64,000 nt of DNA from positions 442,233,292 through 442,297,291 of the forward strand of contig CM022297.1 in NCBI GenBank assembly GCA_011799875.1, written 5' to 3'. Of this stretch, positions 21,107-33,778 are shown one piece after another. Both the position numbers and the translations under genes were made by a program. The stretch's first letter is position 1, and the number at the start of each line of letters is the position of its first letter. Origin of the DNA: Thinopyrum elongatum. Its lineage: Eukaryota; Streptophyta; Magnoliopsida; Poales; Poaceae. The notes beneath the pieces are model-generated. The model saw only the letters and a program-made list of their open reading frames with translations. It had not been told where the DNA came from and did no database searches.

Positions 21107-24100
21107 CTATCTTTTCACAATCTTCTTGCCCTTCTTTTTCGCAAATGGAGTTGTTCTCTTCAACGGACGTCCTTTAGGTAGGGTGGTCCTGCTTCTTCTT
21201 GTGGTGTATGGCACTTCATCATCGTCGTCATGTTCCATCTTCGGGTCGCCGTACTTGTCGAAGTCTTGCTCATTGGCGACTCCATCCATTCCGATGATCT
21301 TCCTTTTGCCTCTCCTCACGACAAGACGACTGGGCTTTGACGGGTCGGTAATGAAGAAGCATTGGTCCACTTGGGAAGCCAGTACCCATGGCTCATTTTT
21401 CGCGGTGACGTTTGCGCCCGCGGTCTTGGATTTGGCTTCGGGTATAACCATGGTGGTGAAATACCGGTCTTCTTTTAGGACGCTCTTGGCCCATCTGACA
21501 CGGAACATCGAGACCTTCTCTCCAGCATAGCTCAGCTCCCAGATCTCCTCGATCCTTCCGTAGTATTTGTCCTTGTCGTTACCGGTGTAGGATTCCATCG
21601 TTACCCCGGAGTTCTGATAACCATCGCTCTTCATGTCCTTTTCCTCGGTGTAGAATGTGTAGCCGTTGATATCGTACGCCTCATAGGTCATCAGGTTGTG
21701 CTCGGCGCCCTGTGACAAGGCGAATATGAGTTTTTCTTCCGCGGAAGAATCCTCATGTAAAGGGTACGACAGAATCTTCTCCTTGAACCAACGCGTGAAA
21801 CATGAGCTGTGCTCTTTGATTATACCTCCGTCCATCCTCTGTTGGCCTCAGTCATTGTATGTCTTCTCAATAAAGGTTTTGTGCTCTACCACCCAAGGAT
21901 CGACCACGTCTATGTGTTGTAGCGCGACTAGGTTTGCTCTTTCAAAGTCGGCGAGTCGACCCTCGAAGTCAACATGCATTTCACGGCGACCCTCGTGGTG
22001 ACCCCATCCAGCGAGCCTGCCGAGGTGCCTGTTGACGGGCAGACCAACCGGGTTCTCGATGCCTAGATAATTCGTGCAGTAGGAGATGCACTCTTCGGTC
22101 AGAAAGGCCCTGGCTATGCTTCCCTCTGGACGTGACATGTTGCGAACGTATCCTTTGATGACACCATTCATCCTTTCGAATGGCATCATGCTGTGCAGGA
22201 ACATCGGCCCGAGTTGGATGATATCCTCCATGATATGGACTAGCAGATGCACCATAACGTCGAAGAATGCGGGTGGGAAGTACATCTCAAGCTCGCATAG
22301 TATCACCACGATCTCTTCCTGTAGCCTTCTGAGTTGCCTCACGCCAACCGACTTCCGAGAGATGATGTCGAAAAAGTTGCATAGGCCAAATAGCGTTTCA
22401 CGGACGTGCGCGTCCTTGATCCCACGGATTGCAACTGGAAGTATCTGTGTCATCAGCACGTGACAGTCGTGAGACTTCATCCCGCTGAACTTCTGCTTCG
22501 CTGAGTCTAGGTATCTACTTATCTTCCCCGCGTAACCGTAAGGAAGTTTTACTCCTACTAGGCAGGTGAAAAACTGCTCGATCTCCCCCTGACTTAGAGT
22601 GAAGCACGCGGGAGGGCAGTCATTTCCGATCTTCTTGGCCTTTTTGCCTTTGCGACGACTTTCCGTGTCCTTCGCCTCATCATCATCATCATCATCATCA
22701 TTAGCGTGAAGCTCCTCCCTGATGCCCATTGATTTCAAGTCCGCCCTTGCTTTCGGCCCATCTTTGGTCGTCTCTGGCATGTTGAGCAGGGTACCAAGCA
22801 GACTCTCGTACACGTTCTTCGTGATATGCATGACATCAAGGCTGTGAGGCACACGGAGGATCTTCCAGTACGGCAAGTCCCAGAAAACCGACCTCGTTTT
22901 CCATACCTTAAGCAGCGGCTCTGGCGCCTTTCGCTTCTTTCCCGGCGGTGGGCACTCTTTCCAATTTTTCAACAGCTCATCTATTTCCTCGCCGCTCCTC
23001 GTACGCGGGCGTCTTTGGGGTTCGGTTTCACCATTGAACAGATCCTTGCGTTTTCTCCATGAGTCATCGTCGCGAAGCCACCTTCGATGTCCCATGAACA
23101 CGGTTTTCAAAGACCCGGGATCTCTATCTAGCTAGCGATACGTTGTGTCATCCATGCACCTGACGCATGCACGAAATCCGTGGACCACCTGCCCCGCGAC
23201 ATATCCGTAACCGAGATAGTCTTGCACCGTCGTGAGCAGTGCGGCTCTCATAGGGAAATATTCTTTCTCTGCGGCGTCCCACGTATTGGCTGGCGTTTTC
23301 CACAGCGTGTCTAGCTCCTCTTTCAGCAGCCCCAGATACAGATTGATGTCGTTCCCTGGTTGTTTCGGCCCTTCAATTAGCATACTCATGCGAATGTACT
23401 TCCTCTTCATGCACTTCCAGGGGGGAAGGTTGTACATCCACACAAACACAAGCCAGGTGCTATGTGTGCTTCTCTGGCTGCCAAATGGATTGACTCCATC
23501 GGTGCTCGCGCCCAGCATGATGTTCCTTGGATCGTTCCCAAATTCTGGGTGTTCGAAGTTCAATGCTTGCCACTGGCTCGCATCCTTAGGGTGACTCAGC
23601 ATCTTGTCTTTTTTATTTATCTCCGGATCATTTCCGTCATCTTCTCACTTCTTCTCCTCCCTATCCACGTGCCAACGCAGGAGCTTTGCTGCCTTAGGGT
23701 CCACGAAATACCGCTGCAGACAAGGAGTGATCGGAAAGTACCACACCACTTTTCGAGGAGCTTTCTTCCTCTTCTTGTATCGAGTGACGCCGCACACTGG
23801 ACATATGGTAGACTCCGCGTGCTCGTCCCAATAAATGATGCAATCGTTCATGCACACATGGTATTTCACGTGCGGTAAATCTAGAGGACACATGATTTTC
23901 TTCGCCTCCTCGAAACTGGTCGGGCACTTGTTCCCCTTGGGAAGACGTTCATGCCAGAATGACATGTTCTCGTCGAAGCATGTGTCGGTCATTTTGTGTT
24001 TTACCTTCATCTCCAGAGCCATGAGCGTTACTTTCAGGCGGGTATCCTCGGGCCTGCATCCTTCATACAATGGAGTAACCGCGTCTACCTCCAGTTGATC

Positions 24101-24703
24101 TAGCTTGGCTTTCTCTCGGGCGGCAGCTCTTGCGTTATCCGTCTGCTTGAGAAGCAGCTCTTGAATATGAGGGTCCTACACCCAGCCCATCGATGGTCCA
24201 TCGTCGTCTGCTCCGGCATCTTCATCTTCATGATCATGCCCTTCGTCTTGATCTTCCTCATCATCATGTCCGGCATCTTCTACATGATGACTGTGTACTG
24301 CATCTACTTCGTGATCATGTCCTGGAGATTCTTTGTCTTCTCGCCCGCCCTCTCCGTGGTTGTCTTGCTGCCCTTCCTCATTTCTTGCCCGGCCCCCATG
24401 GACGACTTCATAATCATCTTCATCACCTTGCCACCGATAGCCATCCATGAAACCACGCAAGAGCAGGTGGTCCCGCACCTGTACGGAATCCGGGTCCATA
24501 AGGCTCTTCAGCTTGCATCTTCGACACGGACATCTTATCTCCGTCTCGTTCTTTTGAAGCATCTCGGCCTTCGCAGAGCTCAAAAACCTATTCACGATGC
24601 CTTCGGTCATCGTGCGGACCATGGTCGCTTGCGGGGTAGAGCAAAACAATATTTTAGAACCAAAAAAAAAATTTGGCATGACTTTGCCTAAAAATAGGAC
24701 CAA
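21107..24703 (-). pseudogene. TNP2-type CACTA transposase
   Basis: One reading frame of 1199 codons has no indel and four internal stops: 24176 TAG, 23645 TGA, 23132 TAG and 21848 TGA. In order it has a transposase-associated N-terminus (CPCRRCK, 24650-24400), a CPVCG zinc motif near 23780, the TNP2 core (ASTDGVNPFG, GHRRWLRDDD, DLPYWKILRVPHSLDVMHI; 23600-22800), a DUF4218-like part (PPAFFDVMVHLLVHI, PFERMNGVIKGYVRN; 22300-22100) and a DUF4216-like part (FRVRWAKS...DPSK; 21600-21300). The C-terminus is basic. A first short exon upstream is probably missing or not recognised. Each stop sits where CAG or CGA is plausible. Confidence 0.9.
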
Positions 24704-25089
24704 AAAGAATGCATAGTGCCAAATTCTCGCCGAAACAGAAATGAATCAACATTCCGGCAAAATATTGGCAACTATCGCATTTCAAATACCGGTACCTGCA
24801 AACACAAACATATGCAACACCACAAACATATGCAACACCACAAACATACTTAGATCTAGGCCATAAAAAGTGCATGTGCACGTTGTTGGAGGGAGAAAAA
24901 AGTAGATCTACAACATAAAGAAAGCTTTCCCCTTACTTACCTATCAAAAAAAGGAAATTTAACCACTTAATTTGGGTGAATCTATGGTGCAAATGAGGTG
25001 AGGAGGAGGAGGCAGCCGAGACAAGCTTGGAGGAGGAGGTGGAGAGAATGAAGTGGGGAAAGTGAGTGTGGTAGGTGGCTATCCAAAAT

Positions 25090-25548
25090 ATCTAGCTGCT
25101 CTCAGGTTACCAATGGCGCACCACCTAACAATGCGCCATTAGTAACACTGGTTACTAATGGCGCACCTGTTACATGGTGCGCCATTACTAGTTTTGCAAA
25201 AAAAATAAAAAAAATAATTGTTAGTAGTGGCGCACCGTTGTTGTGGTGCGCCATTACTAGTTTTCAAAAAAAAGTAAAAAAAAAATTTTGTTAGTAGTGG
25301 CGCACTGAGTGTGTGGTGCGCCATTACTAGTTGAAACTAGTAATGGCGCACTATGCCCTGGTGCGCCATTACTAGTTTTGGAAAAAAAATTGTTAGTAGT
25401 GGCGCACCGTGGGTGTGGTGCGCCATTAGTGATATGGACACTAATGGCGTACCTACACATGGTGCGCCACTTCTATATAGCAGTGGCGCACCACATATGT
25501 GGTGCGCCATTAATGTCCATATTAGCTATAGCCCTTTTCCTAGTAGTG
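25090..25548. repeat. Right subterminal repeats of CACTA-1
   Basis: About a dozen TGGCGCAC/GTGCGCCA motifs form facing pairs separated by A/T runs (AAAAAAAT). These could form alternating hairpins. It ends at the TIR (TAGTAGTG, 25541-25548). Confidence 0.85.
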
Positions 25549-26003
25549 TGAGGGGGCGGGGGCGTGGGGGATCGTGGGATTAACTACGCCCACTCCCCCA
25601 CATTCCCACGATCGCGGCACCAGTAAAGGCGCGTATTAACTACCGCAGAAGCCCAACCGTCCACCTCGGCCACAGCGGATCCGCGCGCGTGCCGAGGCAC
25701 TATAGTGGCGGGCCCCGTCCTGCGGCGCCGTCCCGTCACGCGCGTGGGCTGGCAGGCCGGCTTGACCTGATGACGCCATGTGGCCGGCATGCGCGGGCGG
25801 CTAGCCTGACATCTGGCTAGCATGCCACCTGGTCCCCACCACGACATTTCGAAATCGCCAGGCGGCCTGCCTGGTCATGGCCGACACCTACCAGTCGGCA
25901 CCTCGGAAGACGGACGAGGCAGAATACCAGGCGACCTGGAATATGAAGCTGCTGAGGCTTCTCGCCCCTTCAGCCGCAGCGCCTCATCAGCTTCGGGGAC
26001 TAC
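25549..26003. other. Gyp-F DNA upstream of its antisense gene, ending in the polypurine tract
   Basis: This is the continuation of Gyp-F after CACTA-1, GC-rich and non-coding. It would be the promoter region of the antisense gene before CACTA-1 moved it 12 kb away. TTCGGGGACTAC at 25992-26003 directly before the 3' LTR is the likely plus-strand primer. Confidence 0.65.
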
Positions 26004-27210
26004 TGTCGGAGTAAATGACCACGGGTAGCCCCATCAGCTCCCTTTGGTATTTCAAGACATCGGGGCAGGCTGCGCCCCTCAAACATCAAGGACAGAGGGC
26101 CGCCTTCTTGAGGCCGGCTGGTCCAAGCAGCCGGTTGCAAGGAGGCGGCGGAGTCCACAAGACGGCCATGAAGTGGGCCGACTCCTAGCAGGCGGCCTCC
26201 TGGGAAGCCGAGTCCTAGCAGGCGGCCCCTCGCGCCCTCAAAGTCAGCGCCAACATAAACATGATGAGACAGGGCATGGCTACAGTACAGGCCTGCCACC
26301 CCCGAATCCAGGGCAGGACGTGGCCACAGTACATCGTACCAAGCAGGCATCCTGCGCCCAACGCAGGACTGTTGCCATGCCGCTCATGACATCACCCATG
26401 GCAGAGGAAGCCATGCTCCCGCGACGGGCGGCCAGTACAGTCCATAGGCGGCGGGCCCTACCTGTCCGTGACAAGCCAGAAGGCGGTGAGCCCAGACCAG
26501 TTGGCTCAGTGGGAGGTCGGCTCCTAGCAGGCGGCCCTCCTCCTCCCTTGAAGTCTGTGCGCCATTAACCAGATACGACGGGGTATGGCTACAGTGAGCC
26601 CCCGCCAGGCGGCGGGACTGTATCCGCGCTCCCCCTGACAAGGCCTTCGTCATCAGGGGCAATGCTACAGCATAAAGTAGTCAACGCGGCCCGTAGACGG
26701 CGGGACCCACCTGTTGGCTGAGATCACGGCAGTCGACGGGCCCACCAGGCGGCGGGCCCCGGCGGTCGGCGGAGAAGCCGGCGACCAGTGACGCTGACTA
26801 CCTGGCCCCGCATCTGGCCAGATTACCGTTGTACCCCTGGGGGGTAGGCTTATATAAACCCCCCAGGTCACCTCATGCAAGGGGTTGGCACTTTGGCAGA
26901 TGCCTCGTCGAGCACCCACAGCATCACACACACACGCAGAGACAGTGGAGTAGAGCTAGCCTTGCCCTTCTTCCTCCTGTAGCAAAACAGCTCAAGGAGC
27001 AAGCTTGAAGCAACCTGTTGAGGTAGTGATCATGCGGAGACCCCGCAGAGCAGGATTAGGGGTGTTATCTCCTAGGAGAGCCCCGAACCTGGGTAAGATT
27101 CGCAAGCGTACGCGGTCTCGCTCACGCCCGCTTCTAGAGCCCGGCGATGTACTTTTGTCCCCATCCATGATAAGCCACCCCCTAGCATATGTCGCACGAT
27201 ATCCCCGACA
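26004..27210 (+). repeat. 3' LTR of Gyp-F
   Basis: This is a 1207-bp LTR with TGTC...GACA ends, a TATA box at 26851-26858 and target duplication CCTTT at 27211-27215. It keeps the 52 bp lost from the 5' LTR, including a CA-dinucleotide run near 26925. Confidence 0.95.
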
Positions 27211-27215
27211 CCTTT

Positions 27216-29263
27216 GGTATCGACTCTTCCCGCTTCAGGACCTACTGGCCAATCTCAAGTGCTGATCCCTCCGACTGCGTTACCGCCTCCACCACCTCAT
27301 GTCTTCACTTTGCATCACATTCCGGAGGACCAGATTGGGGCCAGCAAGGAAGCTATGATCCAAGCCAATTAGATGATGCAGCGTCTGAAGGAGGTGTATG
27401 AAGGCAGCAAGCTGGCTTACGACACCAGCACAGCTCTTCAGGCGAATGTCCGAGTAAGTGCGATTGTAAGTTGATTTCCGATTGAATTTTTTCCTGTCCA
27501 TCTTGAGTCTGTACACCCACTGGGTGTTTTTGTACACCCACTGGGTGTTTTTGACATTTGGTCATAGTTGTTTGCTTTGTAACTCTCCACTCGGTCTGGT
27601 CAGGCCGTGCCGAGTGGGAGTCGATCTAGTGGGGGCACACTGAGTGCACCCACTGGGTGTAGTCCCCGAGACCGCCGTCGAATGTTTGATTCTGCTGGGG
27701 TCTTAGAATGTGTTTGGCTGCCACTCTTCACTCAGACCAGTCAGGCCGTGCCGAGTGGGACTGGATCCAGTGGGGGCACGCTAAGTGCACCCACTAGGTG
27801 TAGTCCCCGAGATCGCTGTCGAGTGTGCGACTCGGTGGGGGTCTGAGAAATCTCTTCCTTCTTTTTTTAGTAGCTCTTCACTCAGGCCAGTCAGGCTGGG
27901 ACCGAGTGGAAATGGATCCAGTGGGGGCACACTGAGTGCACCCACTGGGTGTAGTCCTCGAGACCGCTGTCGAATGTTCGATTCGGCGGGGGTCTTAGAA
28001 TATGTTTGTTTGTAGCATCTGGACTTGCTCTCCTCCACTCGGAAGCAGAGGAATATTTTGAGAATATTTTTCGTTGTTGATTGAATTGTTTCTTTGCTGA
28101 CCTCAGAAAACTTGCAAGCTCGGGACCCAGTATGTTGCCTTGGAGAAGGAGAAGATCCAACATCAACTGGACTTGGAACTGGCAAAAAGGAACTGGATCA
28201 AGCTCAGGCGGAGGTGAAAACCATGGGAGGTAACTCTCATCGACTGTGCAATCTGTCGTTCTTTCTTTCCGTCTTTTGAGCCGAGTGGTTTCACTCGAAC
28301 AGATGTGCGTAATGAGAACCGTCAACTTCAAGCGCGACTCGGGAATATTATTTCTTTAGACACTATGAAGCAAGCTCTAGAAAAGAAGGATAATGAACTC
28401 GCGGGGACGTAGAAGGTAGCTCGGGAGAAGACCGAGGTAGCTGAGGCAAAGCTAGCCTCAGTTGGCAAGCTGGAAGAGGAGAATGCAACTTTGAAGACCG
28501 CCATCAAGGAAGCGAAGAAGGAAGCTGCGAAGCTTAAGGAAGAACAGGCCGAGTGGGCCAAGAAGATTGAAGATCAAGCGACTGCTTTTGAGTCAGAGAA
28601 GACAGCTCTGAATGACAAGGTTGACCAGCTCACTCAGAAGAGGGATGCGCTGGAGGAATATTTGGGAAGCCTTGCGAAGAAGATGTACATCATGCTCGAA
28701 GGTACCTCTGCTCACCCGAGTGAACTTCTGAGAACTTCGAAAGTGATATCATAACTGACCCTTTCCTTCCTCTTTGTGCAGAATTCTGTCAGAATTTTGA
28801 GCTGGAGACCGATCAGATTGAGACAGGTCTAGATCCCACCAAGTCACTCATGAAGGACGCGGCCGCTTTGAACGTTCTGCGGCTTGAAGCTCATCTCGAC
28901 AGTGTCTTGGGGTATATTACTCGTCTGAAGGTTGCGCTGGCAAAAATAGACAAGGAGCTGTTGCCGGAGGATACGCTTTAGAATGATCTTGAGTCAATGA
29001 TGACTCGGCTCAATGAAATCCCTGGTCGAGTGCAAGCATGGAAGAAGTCTGCTGCTTGCTGTGGGGCTGACATAGCACTTTCACTCGTCCGCGTTCATTG
29101 CAAAGACACCAAGGAAGACAAGTTGAAGGGTCTCCAAGTGGCGAACACGAAGAAGCTCAAGTTTGAAGACTTTATGGAGACTTTCATTGAGGCAGCTACT
29201 CGGATTGCGGATGGCATAGACCTAGACACCTTCGTCGAGCCTGCAAGCCCCACCGGCCCTTGA
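27216..29263 (+). pseudogene. Antisense gene of Gyp-A, 3' half (coiled-coil region)
   Basis: This continues exon 4 after Gyp-F, with exons to 27453, 28107-28229, 28301-28701 and 28793-29263, all with GT-AG borders. It encodes long heptad-like helices (KLEEENATLKTAIKEAKKEA, LKEEQAEWAKKIEDQ, LNDKVDQLTQKRDALEEYL), then a conserved C-terminal part (MTRLNEIPGRVQAWKKSAA, LQVANTKKLKFEDFMETFIE) ending at TGA 29261. The same C-terminus is found in Gyp-B at 41612-42093. Stops occur near 27370, 28412 and 28979, and one base is lost near 28185. The intron 27454-28106 holds three copies of the hairpin module. Confidence 0.8.
27626..27994 (+). other. Three two-hairpin modules in a Gyp-A intron
   Basis: Copies lie at 27626-27703, 27767-27843 and 27918-27994. 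Each has hairpin 1 (CCAGTGGGGGCAC with GTGCACCCACTGG, one mismatch), linker GGTGTAGTCCCCGAG and hairpin 2. In copy 2 hairpin 2 reads GAUCGCUGUCGAGU with ACUCGGUGGGGGUC. In copy 3 it reads GACCGCUGUCGAAU with AUUCGGCGGGGGUC. The A-U pair of copy 3 is G-C in copy 2, so pairing is kept. Confidence 0.75.
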
Positions 29264-29469
29264 AAGAAAACTTTACGACCAGAGCGTCTTTCAGTTGGAA
29301 CTTATTCTCCTCGGTATGCCGAGTGATGTTGTAATCGTTAAAACTAGTTCGGGCTTTCAGCCCGAGTATTTTATCTGCACTTGGGAACCATTATCTGCAC
29401 TTGAGCTTCTGGATTTATCCGAATGTTGCTTTCTGGTTTCTTGCATAGTTAAGTTTATTTCAGCTCGTT

Positions 29470-30115
29470 TGCAGCTAAACCTCTGGGTGGGAAGGATGCT
29501 CACCACTCGGAGTATTTTTTAACTTAGGTGAGGACCGGCTCGCGGCTAAGCCCCCGAGTGAGAGCGATGCTCACCACTCGGAGTGGTTTTGAACTTAGGC
29601 GAGGATTGGCTCATGGCTAAGCTCCCGAGTGAGAGGGTTGCTCGCCACTCGAAGTAGTTTTTAACTTAGGCGAGGACTGGCTCGCGGCTAAGCCTCCGAG
29701 TTAGAGGGTTGCTCGCCACTCGGAGTAGGTTTTTAAACTTATGCGAGGACTGGCTCGCGGCTAAGCCCCCGAGTGAGAGGGATGCTCGCCGCTCGGAGTA
29801 GTTTTTAACTTAAGCGAGGACTGGCTCGTGGCTAACCCCCGAGTGAGAGGGATGCTCGCCACTCGGGGTAGTTTTTAACTTAGGCGAGGACTGGCTCGTG
29901 GCTAAGCCCCCGAGTGAGAGGGATGCTCGCAACTTGGAGTAGTTTTTAACTTAGGCGAGGGCTGGCTCGCGGCTAAGCCCCCGAGTGAGAGGGTTGCTCG
30001 CCACTCGGAGTAGGTTTTAAACATAGGTGAGGACTGGCTCGCGGCTAATCCTCCGAGTGAAAGGGTTGCTCGCCACTCGGAGTGGGTTTTAACTTAGGCG
30101 AAGACTGGTTCGCGC
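29470..30115. repeat. 72-bp minisatellite of Gyp-A
   Basis: There are about nine or ten units with the core GGCTAAGCCCCCGAGTGAG followed by GCTCGCCACTCGGAGTAG. It lies between the end of the antisense gene (29263) and the end of pol (30246), which converge here. It is the reverse complement of the Gyp-B array at 40070-41345. Confidence 0.9.
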
Positions 30116-30245
30116 CTAAGCCACCCACTGGGTGTTTGGAACATGTGCTTGTGCGAGTAAAATCATCGAAGGACTGCAGGAGTCATATATTTGATAAATA
30201 AACATCTCTGAGAGTACTTCTTATTACATCTTGACAATTCAATCG

Positions 30246-33044
30246 TCACGTATAGAATTGACGAAGAAGATCCGCATTCCAGGCACGTGGCTCATCGATC
30301 TTCTTTGCAAGGTTGTAGAGGTGGTAGGCTCCATTATGTAACACCTTGGTGATGATGGAGGGGCCTTCCCACGCGGGGGCGAGCTTGTGCGGTCGCTATT
30401 GATCCACCCGAAGCACGAGATCTCCCTCTTGGAATGCTCGACCCATAACATGTCTTGCATGGAACCGTCGAAGGTCTTGCTGATACGCAGTCGACCGTAT
30501 TAGGGCCATCTCTCGCTCTTCCTCCAAGAGATCCATAGTGTCTTGCCGCGCCTGCTCTGCTTCGGCCTCTGAGTAGAGTTCCACACGGGGCGAGTTGTGA
30601 AGGAGATCACTCGGCCGCACGGCTTCGGCTCCATACACCATGAAGAAAGGGAAGCGGTCAGTGGACCGGTTAGGAGTCGTCCTTAAACCCCACAGGACAG
30701 ACGGCAATTCGGTCACCCATGCTCCAGCTGCGTGCTCAAGATCGCGCATGAGCCATGGCTTCAACACTTGGAGGATAAGGACATTCGCTCTCTTAGCCTG
30801 ACCATTCGACTGCGGATGCGCAACAGATGTGTAGTCTACCCGAGTGCCTTGGGTGGCGCAGAACCTTCTGAACTCTTCTGAATCGAAGTTTGAGCCGTTA
30901 TCCATGATAATGCTATGTGGGACTCCATATCTAAATATCAATTCCCTCATGAACTTGATGGTTGTGCGTGAATCTAGCTTTTTAATAGGCTTAGCCTCAA
31001 TCCACTTGGTAAACTTGTCGACTGCCATGAGCAGATGAGTGAAACCACTCTTGCCAATCCCGAGCGGTCCAACCATGTCCAAGCCCCACACGGCAAACAG
31101 CCAGACAAGTGGTATGGTCTTTAAAGCAGATGCAGGTTTATGGGACAAGTTTGCATAGAACTGGCGCCCTTCGCAACACTGAACGATCTCTTTTGCAGCT
31201 TCGTTGGCACGTGGCCAGAAAAAACCGGTTCGATACGCTTTGGCGACCATCGTCCGAGAGGACGCGTGATGGCCACAGGTTCCCAAGTGGATCTCTTCCA
31301 GGATCAATCGACCTTCCTCTAGAGAAATACAACGTTGAGCTACGCCAGTGACACTCTCTCTGTAAAGTTGCCCGTTTATCACACTGAAAGCTTTGGATCT
31401 ACGGACAATCTGACGCGCCTCAACTTCATTCTCTGGGAGTTCTTGCCTGAATAAATATGCAATGTATGGCACCTTCCAGTCGGGGGTAATTACCAGAATC
31501 TCCATAACCAAGTCAATTACTGCAGGGGCCTCGATTTCAGTCAGGTCAGTAAGATTTATCACTTGGAAAGGCTCTTCAGTGAAGGGATCTTCCTGCATCG
31601 ACGAAGAATGGAGATGTTCAAGAAACACATTGCTGGCGATAGGCTTCTGAGTGGAACCGACTTTTGCCAGATCGTCAACTGCTTGATTTTTGATTCGGGG
31701 AATGTGATGAAGTTCCAGGCCTTCGAATTTCTTTTCTAACTTCCTCACTGCGTTGCAGTACCCTATCATAGCTGGATTTCTGACGTCCCACTCCTTCATC
31801 ACTTGATTGACCACCAAATCTGAGTCACCGTAAACCATCAGGCGACGGACGCCGAGTGAGATGGCCATACGCAAGCCGTAGAGGAGTGCTTCATATTCAG
31901 CCTCATTGCTGGAGGAATTGAAGTGAATCTGCAAGACGTAACTGAGCTGATCACCTTTTGGGGATACCAAAACCACTCCAGCGCCAGAACCATTCAGCAT
32001 CTTGGAGCCATCAAAGAACATAGTCCAGTGCTCCGAGTGGATCTGAGTCAGCTGGTGCTGTTCTATCCACTCGGCCAAGAAATTCGTGAGTGCTTGGGAC
32101 TTGATTGCCTTTTTTGCATCAAACTTAATATTCAAAGGAAGGAGCTCGATAGCCCACTTGGCCACTCGACCGGTTGCATCCCGATTGTTCATGATTTCAA
32201 ACAACGGGGCGTCACTGATGACTGAGACTGAGTGTTCTTGGAAGTAATGAGCAACTTTCTTTGCTGTAAAGTAAATGCCATAGACTAGCTTCTGGTAATG
32301 AGGATACCTCTGCTTAGATGGAGTCAGGACTTCAGAGATGTAATACACTGGTCTTTGAACTTTGTAGGCCTTGCCTTCTTCTTCTTGTTCCACGGTGAGG
32401 ACTGTGCTGACGACTTGACCAGTGGCCACAATGTACAAAAGCAGAGGTTCTTTGCTGCTCGGGGCAGCAAGCACCGGCTAGGTGGAGAGTAGGGCTTTGA
32501 GCTCAACAAACGCTGCTTCTGCTTCAGAAGTCCACTCGAATGTGTCGGACTTCTTCATCAGTCGATACAAAGGCAATGCCTTTTCTGCGAGATGAGAAAT
32601 GAACCGACGCAATGCTGCGAGACAGCCTGTGAGCTTCTGGACATCGTGTATGAGTACAGGGCACTTCATTCGGACAATTGCGCTGATTTTCTCGGGATTG
32701 GCGTCTATCCCCCGTTCGGAAACGAGAAAACCGAGTAACTTGCCTCCCGGCACTCCAAAAGTGCACTTGGACGGATTCAGCTTGAGGTCATATCTTCTCA
32801 GGTTGGCAAAGGTTTCAGCGAGGTCAGTCAGCAGGTCGGAACCTTTACGTGACTTGACCACAATATCATCCATATAAGCCTCAATGTTCCGACTGATGTG
32901 AGTGAGCAGGCACTTCTGAATCATGCGCATAAAGGTAGCGCCGGCGCTTTTGAGACCGAATGGCATGGTGACATAGCAAAAACACCCAAAAGGGGTGATG
33001 AAGGCAGTTTTTATTTCATCCGGCCCAAACAGTCGGATTTGATG
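30246..33044 (-). pseudogene. Gyp-A pol: end of reverse transcriptase, RNase H, integrase
   Basis: One frame runs from the Gyp-C insertion (33044) to the natural stop at 30246, with internal stops only at 32478 and 30396. Reverse transcriptase has MPFGLKSAGATFMRM and the catalytic AYMDDIVVKS (about 32880). RNase H has MFFDGSKM, YEALLYGLRMA and YGDSDLVV (32000-31800). Integrase has GTCGHHASSR, a degenerate CEGR for the usual CEGC, then GLDMVGP, IMDNGSNF (ITDN expected) and NGQAKRAN, where the third acidic residue Glu reads Lys. So besides the stops, the zinc and DDE sites are damaged. Confidence 0.9.
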
Positions 33045-33109
33045 TGTCGTGGTTCAACACGGCCACCTATGGGGCCATCAGCCCCTTGTGGTTCGACAAG
33101 GGGGAAGGG
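33045..33109 (-). repeat. Gyp-C left LTR, first 65 bp
   Basis: TGTCGTGGTTCAACACGG matches 51875-51939. It is cut by Gyp-B at AAGGG and continues at 45486. Confidence 0.9.
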
Positions 33110-33704
33110 TGACAAAGACATGTACCTAGGGTAGGGTAATAGGCCTGACCTAGACACCCTTCCCCGAGGACACTGCTCTAAAGCCAAGGACATTCAAAGG
33201 ATAGCATCATCTACCGACTGAAATCACCACAGGGTGCAACCCACTCGACCAACAGTTCACTCGGATAACCCAATTCCATTCGACCGGGGTGTACTCACTC
33301 GACCACATCAGAAACCACTCGGAAGACAAAAGATCTAAGGTCACTCAGGATGGCAATGGTCAGGCGTTCACTCCGTAGTCTTAATGATCATTTATTTGCC
33401 TTTATTGCTGGCCTTATCAGTAATGTCCTGTCTTTATGGACATTGAACCCCTTGTAACGTGGAACGGCTGGGGTCCTGGTGCACTCTATATAAGCCACCC
33501 CCTCCACTGGCACAAGGGTTCGCACCCCCTGTAACTTCACGCATAATCCAATCGACCGAGCCTCCGGGCACCGAGACGTAGGGCTGTTACTTCCTCCGAG
33601 AAGGGCCTGAACTCGTAAATCTTGCGTGCACAACCTCATCGTAGCTAGGATCTTGCCTCCTCATACCTACACCCTATTCTACTGTCAGACTTAGAACCAC
33701 GACA
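33110..33704 (+). repeat. 5' LTR of Gyp-B
   Basis: It starts TGACAAAGACATG and ends ACCACGACA. TATA box TATATAAG is at 33487-33494. It is nearly identical to 44885-45480. Confidence 0.95.
33487..33494 (+). promoter_or_regulatory. TATA box of Gyp-B LTR
   Basis: TATATAAG is also present in the 3' LTR at 45262-45269. Confidence 0.7.
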
Positions 33705-33724
33705 GTTGGCGCCCACCTTGGGGC
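33705..33724 (+). other. Primer-binding site of Gyp-B
   Basis: TTGGCGCCCACCTTGGGGC follows the LTR end by one base. It shares its core with the Gyp-F site. Confidence 0.75.
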
Positions 33725-33778
33725 AGGTGTCTTAGCGACTTTCCGGTGAGGTTGCGATTTTTTCCGATTCCCATCATC

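Larger units (their letters stand above)
13373..25548 (-). mobile_element. CACTA-1 (En/Spm-type) transposon, 12.2 kb
   Basis: It begins CACTACTAGGAAAAGG and ends CCTTTTCCTAGTAGTG, an inverted pair with one gap. It is flanked by the 3-bp duplication TGA (13370-13372 and 25549-25551), as expected for CACTA elements. Both subterminal regions hold many ATGGCGCACC/GGTGCGCCAT repeats. All element genes read on the minus strand: a TNP2-type transposase, a second four-exon gene and a small membrane protein. It also carries captured LRR and Copia pieces. All major genes contain stops, so it is probably not autonomous now. It is younger than Gyp-F, in which it sits. Confidence 0.95.
3657..27210 (+). 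mobile_element. Gyp-F: Gypsy LTR retrotransposon carrying CACTA-1
   Basis: Two LTRs (3657-4811 and 26004-27210), both TGTC...GACA, are flanked by the exact 5-bp duplication CCTTT (3652-3656 and 27211-27215). A primer-binding site follows the left LTR, and a purine-rich TTCGGGGACTAC precedes the right one. Without CACTA-1 the element is about 11.4 kb. It contains a gag remnant, a pol that starts at RNase H, and an antisense multi-exon gene. Gag core, protease and reverse transcriptase are deleted near 6055, so it needed another element's enzymes. I counted about 38 LTR substitutions over 1155 aligned bases. At 1.3e-8 per site per year this is roughly 1.3 million years. Confidence 0.95.
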